Shown piece after piece: positions 51,375 to 63,100 of a stretch of DNA of 64,000 nucleotides. A program made the translations under genes and the position numbers. Location: positions 28,432,001 to 28,496,000 of the forward strand of contig NC_135064.1 of assembly GCF_051401765.1 (NCBI RefSeq), read 5' to 3'. Position 1 is the first letter of the stretch. Each line of letters starts with the position of its first letter. The notes beneath the pieces were generated by a model. It was not told where the DNA came from. It saw only the letters and a list, made by a program, of their open reading frames with translations, and did not search any database. This stretch comes from Calliopsis andreniformis. Taxonomy: Eukaryota; Arthropoda; Insecta; Hymenoptera; Andrenidae.

Positions 51375-54300
51375 CTGGAAACGTGATTAGGATGTGTTGA
51401 AGTTGGAAGACAGATATCAAATTTTAAGATATGAAGTCTTGAGACACTGAGGACTGAATTGGATATTATACCTCGCTGAAAATTCAGTAGATTAGTCAAG
51501 GCATCGAGCTTGCAGGACCCAGCGGCTCTGATAAGCTCATTAACCGCATCGATCTCAGATTTTGATACCAGGACCGCGTCTTCAGTGTCTTCTAGCTGGC
51601 CTGCAATGTTTATCTCCACCTGACCCATCTTCAGAACCAACTGCAACTCAACATCTAGCTCAGAAATTACTCGACGTTTCCTAGTCTCGTCGAGATGTTT
51701 CTTCGTCTCTTCTACATTCATTCTACACTTTTCGATTCTCATTTCGAATCCCATAATTGTGTCTTCAGTACTCGCGATCTCTACTTCCTTTGCTTTACAC
51801 TTCAGCTCCATTTCAATTTTGAAACGCCTTAATTTTATCAAGTGATCCCAGTGAACAGTTTCTATCGTTGGTGGAAGGAGAGTTGGCCGAACATCTAAAT
51901 TGTCAAGTGCTTTCAGATAGTCTTTGCACTCTGATGGTAAGTGAGTGGGTCGAGATTTAGACATCGCATGACTGCCTAGCTCCAAAAGCTCAGAGGCACT
52001 GAGGTTCTTCAAGTTCGTCCTGGGTCGACGCGTGTACTGGCGCTCGAGCAGCTCCACGTATAATTTGTTAAGTGTTGGAAACTCAGATTTAAACCTTTTG
52101 GCTATCATTTTATCTCGATTGATGAGCGTCTCGCGTTGACTGAGGAACTCCTGGAGAACATTTCGGAAAATCTCCTGATCCGCCTGCAGAGCAACCTCGT
52201 ATTCCTGCATCTTGCCGATTTTCTCTTTCACTTCATGCTCATAGCGTAGAGCTTTCATTCGATGATAAATCCCAGTGCGTCCACGGATGTATCGCAGATT
52301 GATCTGGTTTATTGCCGCCTCGATGCTTATCTTCAGCTGTGGGATAATTAAAAGTTTCGTTGATAAGAGTAGCGAGGATAATTAATCAGAACTGATCGAT
52401 TCGCCCACGCGGCGCAAAACCGATCGTAATAGAAAACCCACGTGAAACAGTTGATCCTGTTTCTCGTTGAAATTGTCGATCCCATCCTGCATCAACTTCA
52501 TGACTTTCACGTAGTCAACCTCCAGAATCCTCCTGTAGCGCTCCCGTTCCTCCTGCAGGAACTGAACATCCTTTTCGTATTGTCTCACAGTTTTAATGTC
52601 TTCCTCGTTGTAGTCTTCCGGTTTCTTCTCGAGCATGCAGGCCGGCTTAGGCACGTCTATCTTGATGATGTCCTCCCATCGAACCTCCAGCACGCCGTCC
52701 ATCATCGCCATGAGGGCGCGTTCACGAAAGTCATCAGCCAGCAACAACAGTCGGATTCGCTCTGCCTCGGCCGCCTCCTTGTCTAGGATTTCTTGCTGCG
52801 ACGGCGAGATGTACGGTTTCGCCTTGACTTCGTGATCGAGAACCTTGATAATGCCTTCTGGCCTCTCCTACGCACAGAGGAGAAGGTTAACGGTGGTTAC
52901 ACGAAGACAGGAGGTGAAATTGGGCCTTGAACGGACGATTTATGCTGACTGATAGCAAATGGATTCCTATTTTTCCTTCTGATCATTATTGCTGTTGTGA
53001 TTTCTGATTGATGGGGGACATACTATTCTGATGTGCCTCAGGACGTTGCTTTTTTAATTGATAACAGTTTTATAGAGAAATGATTCGAGTTTGAGTTAGA
53101 TCTGTGTAGTACTGTACTCCTTCACTATAAACTCAGCCTACATTCAGTGTATCTTGGAATTATTTGGAGGAAATGCTTCTCACTGAAAGGTGGTATTCAA
53201 GGAGATGTGAGTCTCTAAGAAGGAAATACTTTTGTCTCCCACTACTAACCCTATCTTCAAGTAAATCAGTATACCTGCAGGGTAATCGATAATAGGTATC
53301 AGAAACTTTAAAGGGTCATTCTACATGCTAAAACGAAGATTTATTAATTGTTAAAAGACATCTAAGACACGTGAGAAATGTGTCTGACTCAGGACTTATT
53401 CTACTGATTTCGTCGTTCCTGACTAATGCACATCGGCAGTAAAATAAGTCCCTAATCAGACACATTTTTAAACGCAATTTAGTTATTCTTGAATTTGTCT
53501 GATGTTGATATGTAAAATCATCTCTTAAAATTTCTAACACTTGTTATCGACCACAGTTCAGGGAATCACCTGCCATCCCCATGTTGGGTCTAACGGTATG
53601 TAGGACACAGCCTGCCCAAACATGAGTCTTAATTCCGAATCTATGTGTCGTATTTTCTCGGCTCTCTCTCGTATCACGTTCATCTCTTTCTCTTTGAGCT
53701 CGTACACCATGTCGAAGGCTTCGTTGAAATGCGCCCGGAGCTTCTTGCAGTCGTGCGTCAGGAAACAATTGTTTAGCATCACGTGATCGAACCCGTATGA
53801 TTCAATCTGGGAGTAATAGGGGGATGCTTCGATGTAGCGGTGCGTGGTTGTACCTTCGAGCAAAGAGGAAGTGTTGCTAAATCTTAAGCTAGTAACATTC
53901 TAAAAAATTCAATCCTGTTATATTAGATATAGCTATTTAAAGATAGTAGTCTTTCAGTGCATATCATTGGTGCGTGAAATTCTCCTGCATTCATACTTAA
54001 AAATAATAATATTTCATATCTTCACCGCACCTTGCATCGCTATCTCCTGCTGCACTTCCTCTTGAGGGACTTCCACCTCCTCCTCCTCATCCAACAGCAA
54101 ATCGATCCTCCTATACTCTTCGCGACGCAATCTCAATCGTTTGTTCAGTTCTACCTGAAGTTCCTCCCCGTCGTAGAGCCTCCAAGGCTGAAATGTTTCG
54201 TCCTCCATGATTTTGCCCACGGCTTCCTTACAGAAAAGGGCCCATCGCAGATGGTCCTGGTCCTCGAGATTCTCCGCGACAGTAGCATAGTTGGTCACCT

Positions 54301-57233
54301 CTCTGTCTCCAAATATGGGCAGCAAGGATTTACCCAAAATCTCCTGAGGGTCCCAGAAAGTCTTGCGTATCCAAGCAGCTACCCTGTTCATTTCGCTGCA
54401 CTGGTGCTCCAGCTGCAGTCGCATGTCCTCGCACTCGTCGCGGCCTGCCTTCAACTTCTGGTCGCGGCCAGTTATATCCAAGTCGAAGGCTGACACTGGC
54501 AGCCTCTCTAACTCTGGGCACATTTCATTTTCATCTAGCATCTTCCTCACTTTGTCCTTCAGAACTTGGAAGTCTTTGAAAATAGCTGTCTTCTCCTCCT
54601 TGCACTTCTCTTCTTCTTCTAGGACCTGCATCTCGTCCCTCCACTCTGACCAAGTTTTGTCGCCCTCCTCGGGATCAGGGAATTGGAACTTTGGACGTGT
54701 CAGGATATCTTGAATCGCAGGATCCAGACTAGCGTAATCGGACTGGATCTTGGCTTTCTGTTTCTCGTAGAGATCGTAGTTTATGTGGCAGATGCTTTTC
54801 GAGTCATCAGCGGTGGAAGTAGGTGGATTGTCCTACGCTGGAGAAAGGAAGAACGAACGCAGAAATATTAATTATAAGTGAAGAGTGGAATTAAATTTTA
54901 GACATTTTTTAGAAATATCAGTTTCTTAAGTTTTAATTCTTTTGTTCAGTCGAAGTAGGTTGCGTAATTTGATAGTAGTCTATCAAAAATAATTAGACTA
55001 GCTATCAGGAAAGCGCTTATAATTCACATCTCGTGTTAAAATAGTTAATCGGGGTCCCATACTATTTCTACTATTCCATTAATTCTTATACTTCCTAAGA
55101 ACTCTGAAAGCAAACGAACCTTCTTCTCATCAGTACTCCTCAGCGCAACCAGCGAGCCATTGTATCCAAGGCAGACAATCAAGTTTCCACCTTTGCTAAC
55201 TATTGCCTTGACAGAGCCAAAGTCAGCCCTATGATGCGTCATAGCATAGGTAACTACTCGTCGAACAGTTTTGTCTCTAACGAAGACCAAACCATCAAAG
55301 GCAGTGGAAGTGATCCAGTTTCGATCGACGAAAAGATTCGCCAATCTAACATAGTGTCCCGTCATCAGACCGTCCACTATAATCAAATCCTTGAAGTCCT
55401 GTAGTCTCTGCAATCGTAGCTGACGTGTCAAATAGGGTGAACCAATCAGCATCATCGCGTTTCCAGGGACTTGCCAAAGGCTACGATAGAGACCAGGTAG
55501 ATCGAGAATGTCTCCGATACCAGTGATTAGGTTTCGTCCTTCTGGCACATCAATAACGCTCACTTGTTGGCTCGCGACGAACTGAGTCGCTCCAGCGAAT
55601 AAGAGAAAAACTTTTAGTCTTTTAAACGACTCGAAGATCAATGCGTCTGTAATTGTTCGTTGGTACTGCAGAAGAGCTTGTACTGTGTAGCATTTGTCGC
55701 GCTGCAGGCTGACACAGAAGCAATTTCCAGTACTCTTTTCGGCTGCTAACAGATACCTGAGAAAATGGAGAATAATTTATTTTTACAAATTGAATATTTT
55801 AATGTTAAAGCCATAGGATCTGACACTAAATATTATTAAAGACACTTACTTCCCAGAATGTGAGAATTTGATCAAATCCAGGGGTCTCCTCTGCAGCAGC
55901 AGAGAAGCAACCACCTTTGGTTTATTAGGATCAATTAGACTAACGAATACGAGTTCACCATGCGTGGACCCTAGAACTATCAGAGGATAATCAGGGTGAG
56001 AAGCCTGAGAATTAATCTCTCCCTCGATTTCAGGGTCCAGCTCCGCTACAACTAGTCCACTGTAACACTCTACAACTTTCAGTTCTTTGAGATCATCAAT
56101 AACGACGAGATGATGACACCAAGGGTAAACGAAGTCTGCGTATCGGTAGACGGCGCCATAGTCAAAGTATTTTTTGATCTCAGGGACCTCCTCCCCCTCT
56201 AAGAAGTCGATTTGCATCAAGTACCCCTCCAATGTGTGGTAGAAGAACCAGTTGTTGTGAACAGGGTGTGCCACCAGAAAGCACGGCCTCGTCGTCGACA
56301 TTATGTACCATTCCTTGCGCCACTTCTGTGTTTTAGGGTTTTTGGTGAAGAAACGGATCTGGCAGAAGGTCGTTCGCAGAATGATGCCCTCTCGGAACCA
56401 ACGAAGCATAGGGAGTTCGAAATCGATGCAGACGCCACAGCGCTGCGATATCACGATTCGGTTGATTTCGCTACCGTCATAATTGCTGAGGTAGACATGA
56501 GCGTCTTTGTCGGTGATAGCTAGCAAGGGGTCAGTGGAAGTGGGTGACCAATCCACCCAGTGAATTGGAATCTTTTTTGGCAGGTTTATCTCGTGATCTA
56601 GGTTTAGAGACTTGGAGTAAATGTAAAGATGAAATTTGAAATAGAAAAGATTGAATTGCAGGGAGTCTCACCTTTCAAAATGACGGTCTTTCCTGCCACT
56701 TCGAGTTCCCAGGTGAGCAACTGTCCACAGGTTCTGCCCATCTGCGCGATGACAGTAGGTCCGACTTGAGTGATCCGCAAGATCTGCCCAACTTCATCGC
56801 GAATGGGAGTATTGACAGCGATCAGTTTCTCACCAGTCTTCCAATACCAGATTATCATAGGGAAATTAGGATAAGAGCCGACAGAGACCAAGAAATCTTT
56901 TCCTGTGAACGCATTGGCTAAGTAGCCAGTTGGACAACCACCAGTACACTCGGTGATTTTTGTCATCGAGGGGAAGGAGTACACTAGTATTCTGGGGTGA
57001 ACGACTTTCTCGGCAAAACAGAAGATAGGGAGGCTCATGTGGCCAGCCAGACAGCGAGCACCCTCTCCTAGTTCCTGGTTCCAGCCCCAGTACACGCTCT
57101 TCGTCTGATGGACGACGTTGAAGAACACGACATGCACACCAGTACACCAAGCGATCACTTCCTTGCCGATCCAAATTATTTCTTGGATCTCGCTCCCGCG
57201 AACCCAAGCGGGCTTCCACGCGTCTTTGGTCAT
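50806..57233 (-). CDS. CFAP43: CFAP43, cilia- and flagella-associated WD-repeat protein (whole gene model)
   Basis: Model complement(join(50806..51374, 51472..52336, 52442..52867, 53570..53899, 54026..54832, 55063..55756, 55850..56597, 56672..57233)), 5001 bases, 1666 residues. Phases match at every junction and all introns are GT-AG. Residues 1 to about 668 are a WD-repeat region (AWVRGSEIQEIIW, RILVYSFPSMTKITE, IHWVDWSPTSTDPLLAITDK). The rest is largely coiled coil, with family blocks AHFNEAFDMVYELKEKE, MMDGVLEVRWEDI, TLNKLYVELLERQYTRRPR, LLKEWEHECHRKR and a C-terminal LLRLRRYPMFHFKL. These match CFAP43 rather than its paralogue CFAP44 as far as I can recall. The family anchors inner-arm dynein on the axoneme; loss causes defective sperm flagella. 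In an insect it should act mainly in sperm tails and sensory cilia. It is convergent with the zinc-finger gene and 17 kb from it. Confidence 0.88.
51472..52336 (-). CDS. CFAP43: CFAP43 exon 7 (coiled coil)
   Basis: Begins after acceptor TTATCCCACAG at 52337 with LKISIEAAINQINLRYIRGR, phase 0. It contains FPTLNKLYVELLERQYTRRP, a conserved block. It ends NFQR plus one base at CGAG|GTATAA (donor 51471). Confidence 0.87.
52442..52867 (-). CDS. CFAP43: CFAP43 exon 6
   Basis: Begins after acceptor TGTGCGTAG at 52868 with ERPEGIIKVLDHEV, phase 0. It contains MMDGVLEVRWEDIIKIDVPK and a coiled coil (YEKDVQFLQEERERYRRILE), both characteristic of CFAP43. It ends DQLFH at CAC|GTGGGT (donor 52441). Confidence 0.87.
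52868..53569 (-). other. CFAP43 intron 5 (702 bp), holding a hairpin
   Basis: The longest intron of the gene; the other six are 74 to 230 bp. No coding sequence of the family is seen in it. It contains the inverted repeat at 53376-53467 listed separately. Confidence 0.8.
53376..53467 (-). ncRNA. Candidate intronic stem-loop (microRNA-like hairpin or MITE remnant)
   Basis: Two 31-base arms, 53376-53406 and 53437-53467, are reverse complements at 27 of 31 positions and are separated by a 30-base loop. The arms share AAATGTGTCTGA at the base of the stem and GGACTTATT in the middle. In RNA of the minus strand, the sense strand of the host gene, three of the four DNA mismatches become G:U wobbles and one G:A remains, so 30 of 31 positions can pair. 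This is seen directly. That it is processed as a small RNA is inference; a short inverted-repeat transposon is the alternative. Confidence 0.4.
53570..53899 (-). CDS. CFAP43: CFAP43 exon 5
   Basis: Begins after acceptor GAATTTTTTAG at 53900 in phase 0: NVTSLRFSNTSSLLEGTTTH, then AHFNEAFDMVYELKEKEM, a strongly family-typical segment. It ends TWGWQ at TGGCAG|GTGATT (donor 53569). Confidence 0.85.
54026..54832 (-). CDS. CFAP43: CFAP43 exon 4 (linker and coiled coil)
   Basis: Begins after acceptor CCAGCGTAG at 54833, phase 0, with DNPPTSTADDSKSICHINYD. The alternative AG five bases upstream would put TAG in frame. It encodes acidic and coiled-coil sequence with DPEEGDKTWSEWRDEMQVLE and ends EIAMQGA before GCG|GTGAAG (donor 54025). 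A donor five bases earlier would break the phase. Confidence 0.82.
55063..55756 (-). CDS. CFAP43: CFAP43 exon 3 (end of WD region)
   Basis: Begins after acceptor TTTTCTCAG at 55757. The split codon AA|G gives Lys, followed by YLLAAEKSTGNCFCVSLQRD. It ends RINGIVEI before a weak donor, ATA|GTATGG, at 55062. That donor is the least certain junction of the model, but it preserves phase 0 into exon 4 and lies just before an in-frame stop. An alternative is the GTAGAA two codons earlier. Confidence 0.75.
55850..56597 (-). CDS. CFAP43: CFAP43 exon 2 (WD region)
   Basis: Begins after acceptor AACCTAG at 56598. The split codon G|AT gives Asp, followed by HEINLPKKIPIHWVDWSPTS. It ends at GGGAA|GTAAGT, donor at 55849. 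The intron before it is only 74 bp. It encodes WD-type blades (LLAITDKDAHVYLSNYDGSE, PLIVLGSTHGELVFVSL). Confidence 0.85.
56672..57233 (-). CDS. CFAP43: CFAP43 exon 1 (start, WD region)
   Basis: Starts at ATG 57233-57231 (MTKDAWKPAWVRGSEIQEII) and ends at AAAG|GTGAGA, donor at 56671. The frame remains open upstream of the ATG to an acceptor-like TCATCTGCAG near 57272, so an additional upstream coding exon cannot be excluded. The total length already equals that recalled for vertebrate CFAP43, which favours this ATG. It contains the motif RILVYSFPSMTKITE, typical of the first WD blades of this family. Confidence 0.8.
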
Positions 57234-58900
57234 GCTTGGGAGAACGTTTTTTTCTGATAGTGGATGCTGCAGATGAAAATTGAAAGAGAGGAAGTAACCT
57301 CAAATGTATCACGCGATTGTGATCTCAATGACGTTTGCTTTAGGAGAACAATTGACGAATCTATTGGAATTTTAAAATTTATCGATTTTTCTGCCTTTAA
57401 GTTAAAAGTAGTTCATCAAAAAGGTACTGACCTACATATAGGTCATAGAACTAGTGAACCTGTTAACCCTAAAATTCCATATCGTCATTATTTGGAAATA
57501 TGGAGCATCCCACAAATGAAAATCTAAAAATACTCAAGATTCCTTTACATCCTCCCTACCTGCAATCAACCCCCAAAAGACAAATGTACCGATGAGCAAG
57601 CACCTCGAAGGTCATACGTCAAAAACGACGAAGGTACTCGGGGTCATGATCGGAGAAGAACGGTGACGAAAGAGCAACCGGGTGGCTGGTATTCTTCGCC
57701 AGGAGCCAGCACAGCCTCCGTAGAGGAGTTTGGCAGGCTTAAGACAAAAGGTGATTAGGATACGCGCAGTCGATGGTGGTTTATAAAGACCCCCATCGCG
57801 TGGCGTGATGAGGTCAAGCAGCGGGGAGTCATCCGTATACCGAGGGCCGATCAAAAACTTATCCCCGCGACGTGATATACTGCCCGTGGATGCCTGCCAA
57901 CCTCGTCCCTCCCTCTTCATCCTCTTCTGTGTTCGACGACCTGTCCAGCCACTGACTACCAAAGCGCCAGCTTGACCATCGATGATGGACTCCAGACGTC
58001 TCGTTATTGCTGCGAACGTCGCTGCAAATGGGAAATTGGGTCCCCGGGGAAATTCCTAAAGGTTCAGCGACCGGATTGTCAAACTCTGGATTCAATAGTT
58101 GAGTGGTCAAATTTTGTATTCTTCTCAAATCTTGATGATCATTTAACAAAATCAGATTGCCACGCATCACCAATGTAATTAGAGAAGATGAGCGATAAAA
58201 GAAGAAAGAATATTCGCAGAAGAGAGGAGGATTCTGTACTCCAAACTTTCGAGGCTTCCAACTTCCCCAAATTCGTTAAGATCGTTAAGTCTTTCGAGAT
58301 TCTTCCTACGCCCCGAAGCACGTTTAAGTTTCGATAATAGTCGACCTGATTCGAATCTTCGCGCTGCAGAATCGCTAGAAAACTTGCAAAGGAGAATCGG
58401 GCGTTCATCGCTACTCTTCCTCCCGTTCCTCTTTCCATCGCTCTCCCTTGAACCAACTCTGTACAATATTCATTGCTGAAGGATGGTCGCGGTACCCAAA
58501 CCTGTAGCCTCACCATTAAATTGACGCCCGCTGAGACTTGTATTTGCATAACCCGACGTCATACGACCAATCCTATCGACGTCGTCGCGACTGGTTGCTG
58601 TCTTCAAGGCTCACGAAGTCCGCGTGGGAACCACCCTCTCTCCTCTGCGTTCAATTTTTGTAGGAGACAGTTAATGGAAGTTACATGAATGATAGAACTA
58701 TAGTACGATCGTAAGTCGCAGGCTTAAACGCGAGCTCTAAGAAATTCACTCTTCAATCCTTGATCCACGATTCTATGGGTCTGTGGTCCCTGGTTCCTGC
58801 TCCTAGTTTCTTCTTTTAGTTCCTAAATTTCGTCTAACAGTCCTTGACTTTCTCTGTGTCTAGTCCTTTTTTAAAAGACATAGAATACCACTGCGATAAT
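57234..58900. other. Upstream flank of CFAP43
   Basis: Non-coding sequence that should contain the CFAP43 promoter, reading toward lower coordinates. An acceptor-like CTGCAG lies near 57272 on the minus strand, so a 5' UTR or short upstream exon may exist. I see no clear TATA box or second gene. Confidence 0.5.
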
Positions 58901-60110
58901 TGTGATATATAATTTTGTCCGTGCTCCTATGGTTAAAAATCTTCTTAAGAACGAAAAAGAAGGTACAAATACTTTTCCCTGCGCAGTACCTACTCTCATT
59001 ACCACAGCAAGGGGATTAAAACGAAGATGTGTAACTAGGAAGACAGAGGCTGAGGATAAATCGACATGCAGGAGCACGCGTGCGTGCCTTGGCGTCGAGG
59101 AGCGTCGTGCAAACCGGGGATGTGATCGTCCCTCTCGTGCGGTACGCGTCCACGGAGTGTGGGAACACGGGTCGAAAGGGAGAGAGTCCCGAGGAGAGAG
59201 CGACGAAAGGAGCAAGGAGGAAAAAGCAACGAAAAAAATGTGGAAGGAGAGGAGAGCCGAGAAGAAGAAGAAGAAGAAGAAGAAGAAGAAGAAGAAGAAG
59301 AAGAAGAGGCGAGCGACGGCGGGTAGCATTTAATCAGAGCCCACGGTTGAAGTGCACGCCGCGCAAGTGTATGTATATAGAAGCGGTGTGTATGGTTCGG
59401 TTAGTTTTTGCGTTGGGAGGTTGCTTGGAAATTGGCGCCAAATTAGTAAGGAGGACGAGGCGAGGCTCACGGTGCCTTGGGCTGCGTGACGCGAGACATT
59501 AAAAGTAACCTCTGCTCTCTGCTACACCCCCGTCCCTCCGCCGAAACGGCCACCTATCCTCCCCTCAGCCCTTCTCTCTCTCAGTGGCCTCCCTCCTCGT
59601 TTCGCTTCCCTCTCTCTTCCTCTCTCCACAGCCTCCTGTTCCTTCATCTCGCTCCCCCGTTTCGTGTGCCTCGTTTCTTCGCCGACATCGCGCGGCCCAA
59701 CGACCAACACCACCACCTCCAACGCCGGGCCAGCAGCTTAGAACGCTGCTCTTCCTCGGTAATCACGGCCGTCCGACCGAGCGAAACGCGAGAAAAACGA
59801 AAAGTCGAACGAGGAGGGAGGAAATCGCGCTTACGCGCCACTCCGTGTGCACCTCGGCGACGAGCACGAGGGTTGGGGCGGGAGGGGGACAGCGAGTCGC
59901 GGTCGAGATGGTCGTTGTCGAAAAGGGTATCACGCCAAGCAGTACCCGGGAAACGCTGCCGGCCTGCTCTGCCACCATAGCGCACGAAACCCGACAGCCT
60001 GGACCAAAAGTTGCCGCAGTCTCTCACGGGACCTTCCTCGCGCCGTGAGAACTGGGAACGTGGGACTCGCCCCGGAACTGGAGCAGAGCCACGCTCCTTT
60101 CCTTCTCCTT
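58901..60110. promoter_or_regulatory. CpG-rich, pyrimidine-rich block, possible promoter or 5' UTR
   Basis: A GC- and CpG-rich stretch with a GAA run, long CT-rich segments (59515-59650) and a TATATAG motif near 59375. It carries a donor-like CTCG|GTAATC near 59760. Open frames in several phases are low complexity (Lys, Arg, Ser and Pro rich) and not family-like. The pattern is that of a 5' leader or promoter rather than coding sequence. No gene linked to it lies within the window. Confidence 0.25.
59261..59309. repeat. (GAA)16 trinucleotide run
   Basis: About sixteen uninterrupted GAA triplets in a purine-rich context. Poly-Lys or poly-Arg frames over it are artefacts. Confidence 0.95.
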
Positions 60111-63100
60111 TTTTCTCGCTCTTTTTTCACTTCGCTGTTTTCGAGACCAGGATATTTCGCCTATGCTGGAGAACGCGATGTTGGTGGAGGGCCAGTCTAC
60201 CAGTAGCCTGGCTGAATTTTTTTGGAAATGGTTTGGGGATGGAGAGGGTGCTATGTAGAAACTTCACGAATTTTATATGGTTCTTATTTGAAATCCTAAT
60301 TAGCGCTTAAATTTCAAATTCAGCCACCATTATTTCAACAATGCGACCTCAATTTCTCAAGTGTTATTTTTCGATCAGCGGAAGAGATACTTCCTGCAGC
60401 CTCAAGCTTCTGTTCATGTTCGAAGTAAAGGACGAATGGTACCGTAGTTCTGGTTTATTTGGATTCTCGCGGAATTGGCGAAAGGTCTCAGTCGATTAAT
60501 TTTCAGTACCTTTCGTAGCAACGCCAACCAAAGTGCCCTCGAAGCTAATCGATTATAAGCGTCGATCGACACCAGTGTAAAAAAAGGAGAAAATTATCTG
60601 TTTGATGATTCTCTTCCCTTCGGAGCAGCTGCGTTTCGCTTAAAGTTGCATGTCCGAACGATCGGCTCTCGGCCGCAGATTATAGACGCGTCCTGGCGAT
60701 CACAGACAAACGTTTAAAATCGTTAAACGTCGAATTAGACGCGATTTACCGTTCCGCCGGTCGTAAAAAATAATAGCACGCTGCGAATAGACGCGCGGGC
60801 TAGCTCCTGTGATGCTTTCGGCGCACTCGCTCGCTGACCGACAGCTGCGATTCCGCCGACCACCCGATGCACTTATTTCTTCGTTCGATCTTCGGTATTA
60901 ATTCCTCCAAATCTGTAATTTTCCCTCGGCTGCTAGGCCCCAGGAATCGAGGCCGCGCGTGTCCGCGCGTTACGCACCCGTTTTTCTGCTCGTCGCTCGA
61001 GAATTCATGGAAATTTGGGGTTTGTTGGTCACGGTACCATCCTTGCTATTCTACGCTTACATTTTTCAACTCTGTGTACGATGAAATGCGAGGCAAACTT
61101 TAGGAGTTAGATACACTGAATGGCTTGAAATCGGAAATAAAACCCCCAGCCACCTCAGAATTGCATAAAAGACATCCATTCTCCCTTAATGACTAGATTA
61201 CCTAACACGAGTGATCCAGGTTAGCGTCACCTCTCTAGACAATTAAGCGTCCCAGTTGTTGCGGCGGACCCCCTCGATCGTTTGTGGGATCCGATTGAAA
61301 GCAAGCGACGTTGCGACACTGGGACCACACACGAAGCTGAGTCACTCGAAGTCAGTAACATCGATTAGCATTCGCTCGCGGCTCGATGGTGGCAGGGCGA
61401 CGGGCCAGCGGGCAGAAAAAGAGGTGGACGCACAAATGGGCACGGATCTATCGTCGGGAGCCGCTCGACAAAGCCCAGCGTGGACCATAGAGTTGCCACG
61501 ATGACATATGAGCCACCGGACCTCTTTGTGTCCCCTTGAATACCTCTTAAATTGGGGAACCAGCCATAGGAGGCTACTGAATATCGCTGCTGATATGGCC
61601 GCCACGCTTCGAAACGCTCCGCGATTTATCACGGACAGGAGACGTCATGAACGTTTCACAGTGCGCTTTGATACATGCGAAAATCCTCGCTATCGAGGTT
61701 ACCTCTCGCTGTCCTCTTTATGCCCGGTTATCCTTGGGTCGTCGAACCCTTTGAACCCGATCAGCTTGAGCCGCGACTTGGATCCTTGGATTCAAGTTGA
61801 TTCGTCTCTTTCAGTCGCCCGAGCTCTGCTTTGCCTGGTCAACGGTACCATGAACAAGATCGATGTTTGGTAGAAGATTTAATTAGGAATTGGGTGCAAC
61901 GCAATCGATTATCCACGACTGAAAGCATTCGAGTCACCTCAAGTTCCTTCTTATGCTAGGCGATACTTACATAAATGGTCTGACTTTGGTAGCGTATTCT
62001 ACTGACTATTCCTAAAAATCAAAGAAAGGTCGTATATTATTGGTGCTCATAATTAATCAATTCTTTCAAGATTAGACACAAACACATATGGGTCTAAAAT
62101 TTTGTATTATTTAATTCACCCATTGACGTATCTATTAATTATTACTGTAATTATACATACATATACATATCATAAATCACATTCTACGTGCAACAACTAT
62201 TCATGAAATACTTATATCATTCTTCTTCATTCTTAGGAAGAGAAGAATACGCTACCAAACTGGGACCACCCAGTCGGCGTCACCTTATATAAACTTTCTC
62301 GACATATCACGTCTTTCACAATAACTCCTCATCTTCTACAAAATGATTCGAAAAACGTCACCAAAGGGTCACTTCCACCTCCGGTTGAAAAAAATCCATG
62401 AAGCATCAGTGCCCCCTCGACCGCTAAAAATGTTTGACCCTTCAGAGAGCCACGAGGGGAGAAAGAACGAATAAGCTCAGGTAGATATATAAGAAGCAGA
62501 TGCGTCTGTCATTAATATGAGCTGGCTAAGCTATTAATAACCAGTTAATGAGGCCTCTCGTCCCTCCCCTCGTGTCGTATGTGCGTGCGAGGAGGGCAGG
62601 TAGGGATGCTCTACGCGCGTACGTACCGCGTTCCCCATCGAAGCGTGTGTGCGTAACAAGCCATATTGTGCTCTGGTCGGGGGTGGCGGGGTGGTACGAG
62701 TGTCGGGTCGTCAAAGGGGCCCGGTGAACCTCGTGATTTATAATCGGGCGTGTCCTCCCTTCGCCTCTCGGACACCCTCGATTATCCCTTCGCAGTGACG
62801 GGAAATTTCGGTCCTCTTTCTGTCTGGGCCACGCGATATGCTCCTCTCGAGCAGCGGATGATGAGGTGCCATAATAGGACTACGATTTCGCAGGGTTTAA
62901 TCAGGGCAAATTGGATGGGGAAAAAAGTGACAAATATTTCAACCAGATATTAATTATTGTAGATAGTATTTTTTGCGAGTTTCGTTTTTATGGATTTCTG
63001 TTCCGAGAGTCGATGTATTGTTGTATCATGGGTTTGAGGTAGAGTGAATATGATTTTTGATATTATGAAATGCTGCAATCTATACGAAACATTTAATGAT

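Noticed and set aside
54032..54493. Plus-strand open frames within CFAP43 exon 4, and likewise at 50680-51343 in exon 8
   Set aside because: Leu-rich translations are the complement of coiled-coil codons; the minus strand has conserved family motifs.
58902..59502. Lys/Arg-rich open frames across the GAA run
   Set aside because: Produced by the simple repeat; no domain and no splice-consistent model.
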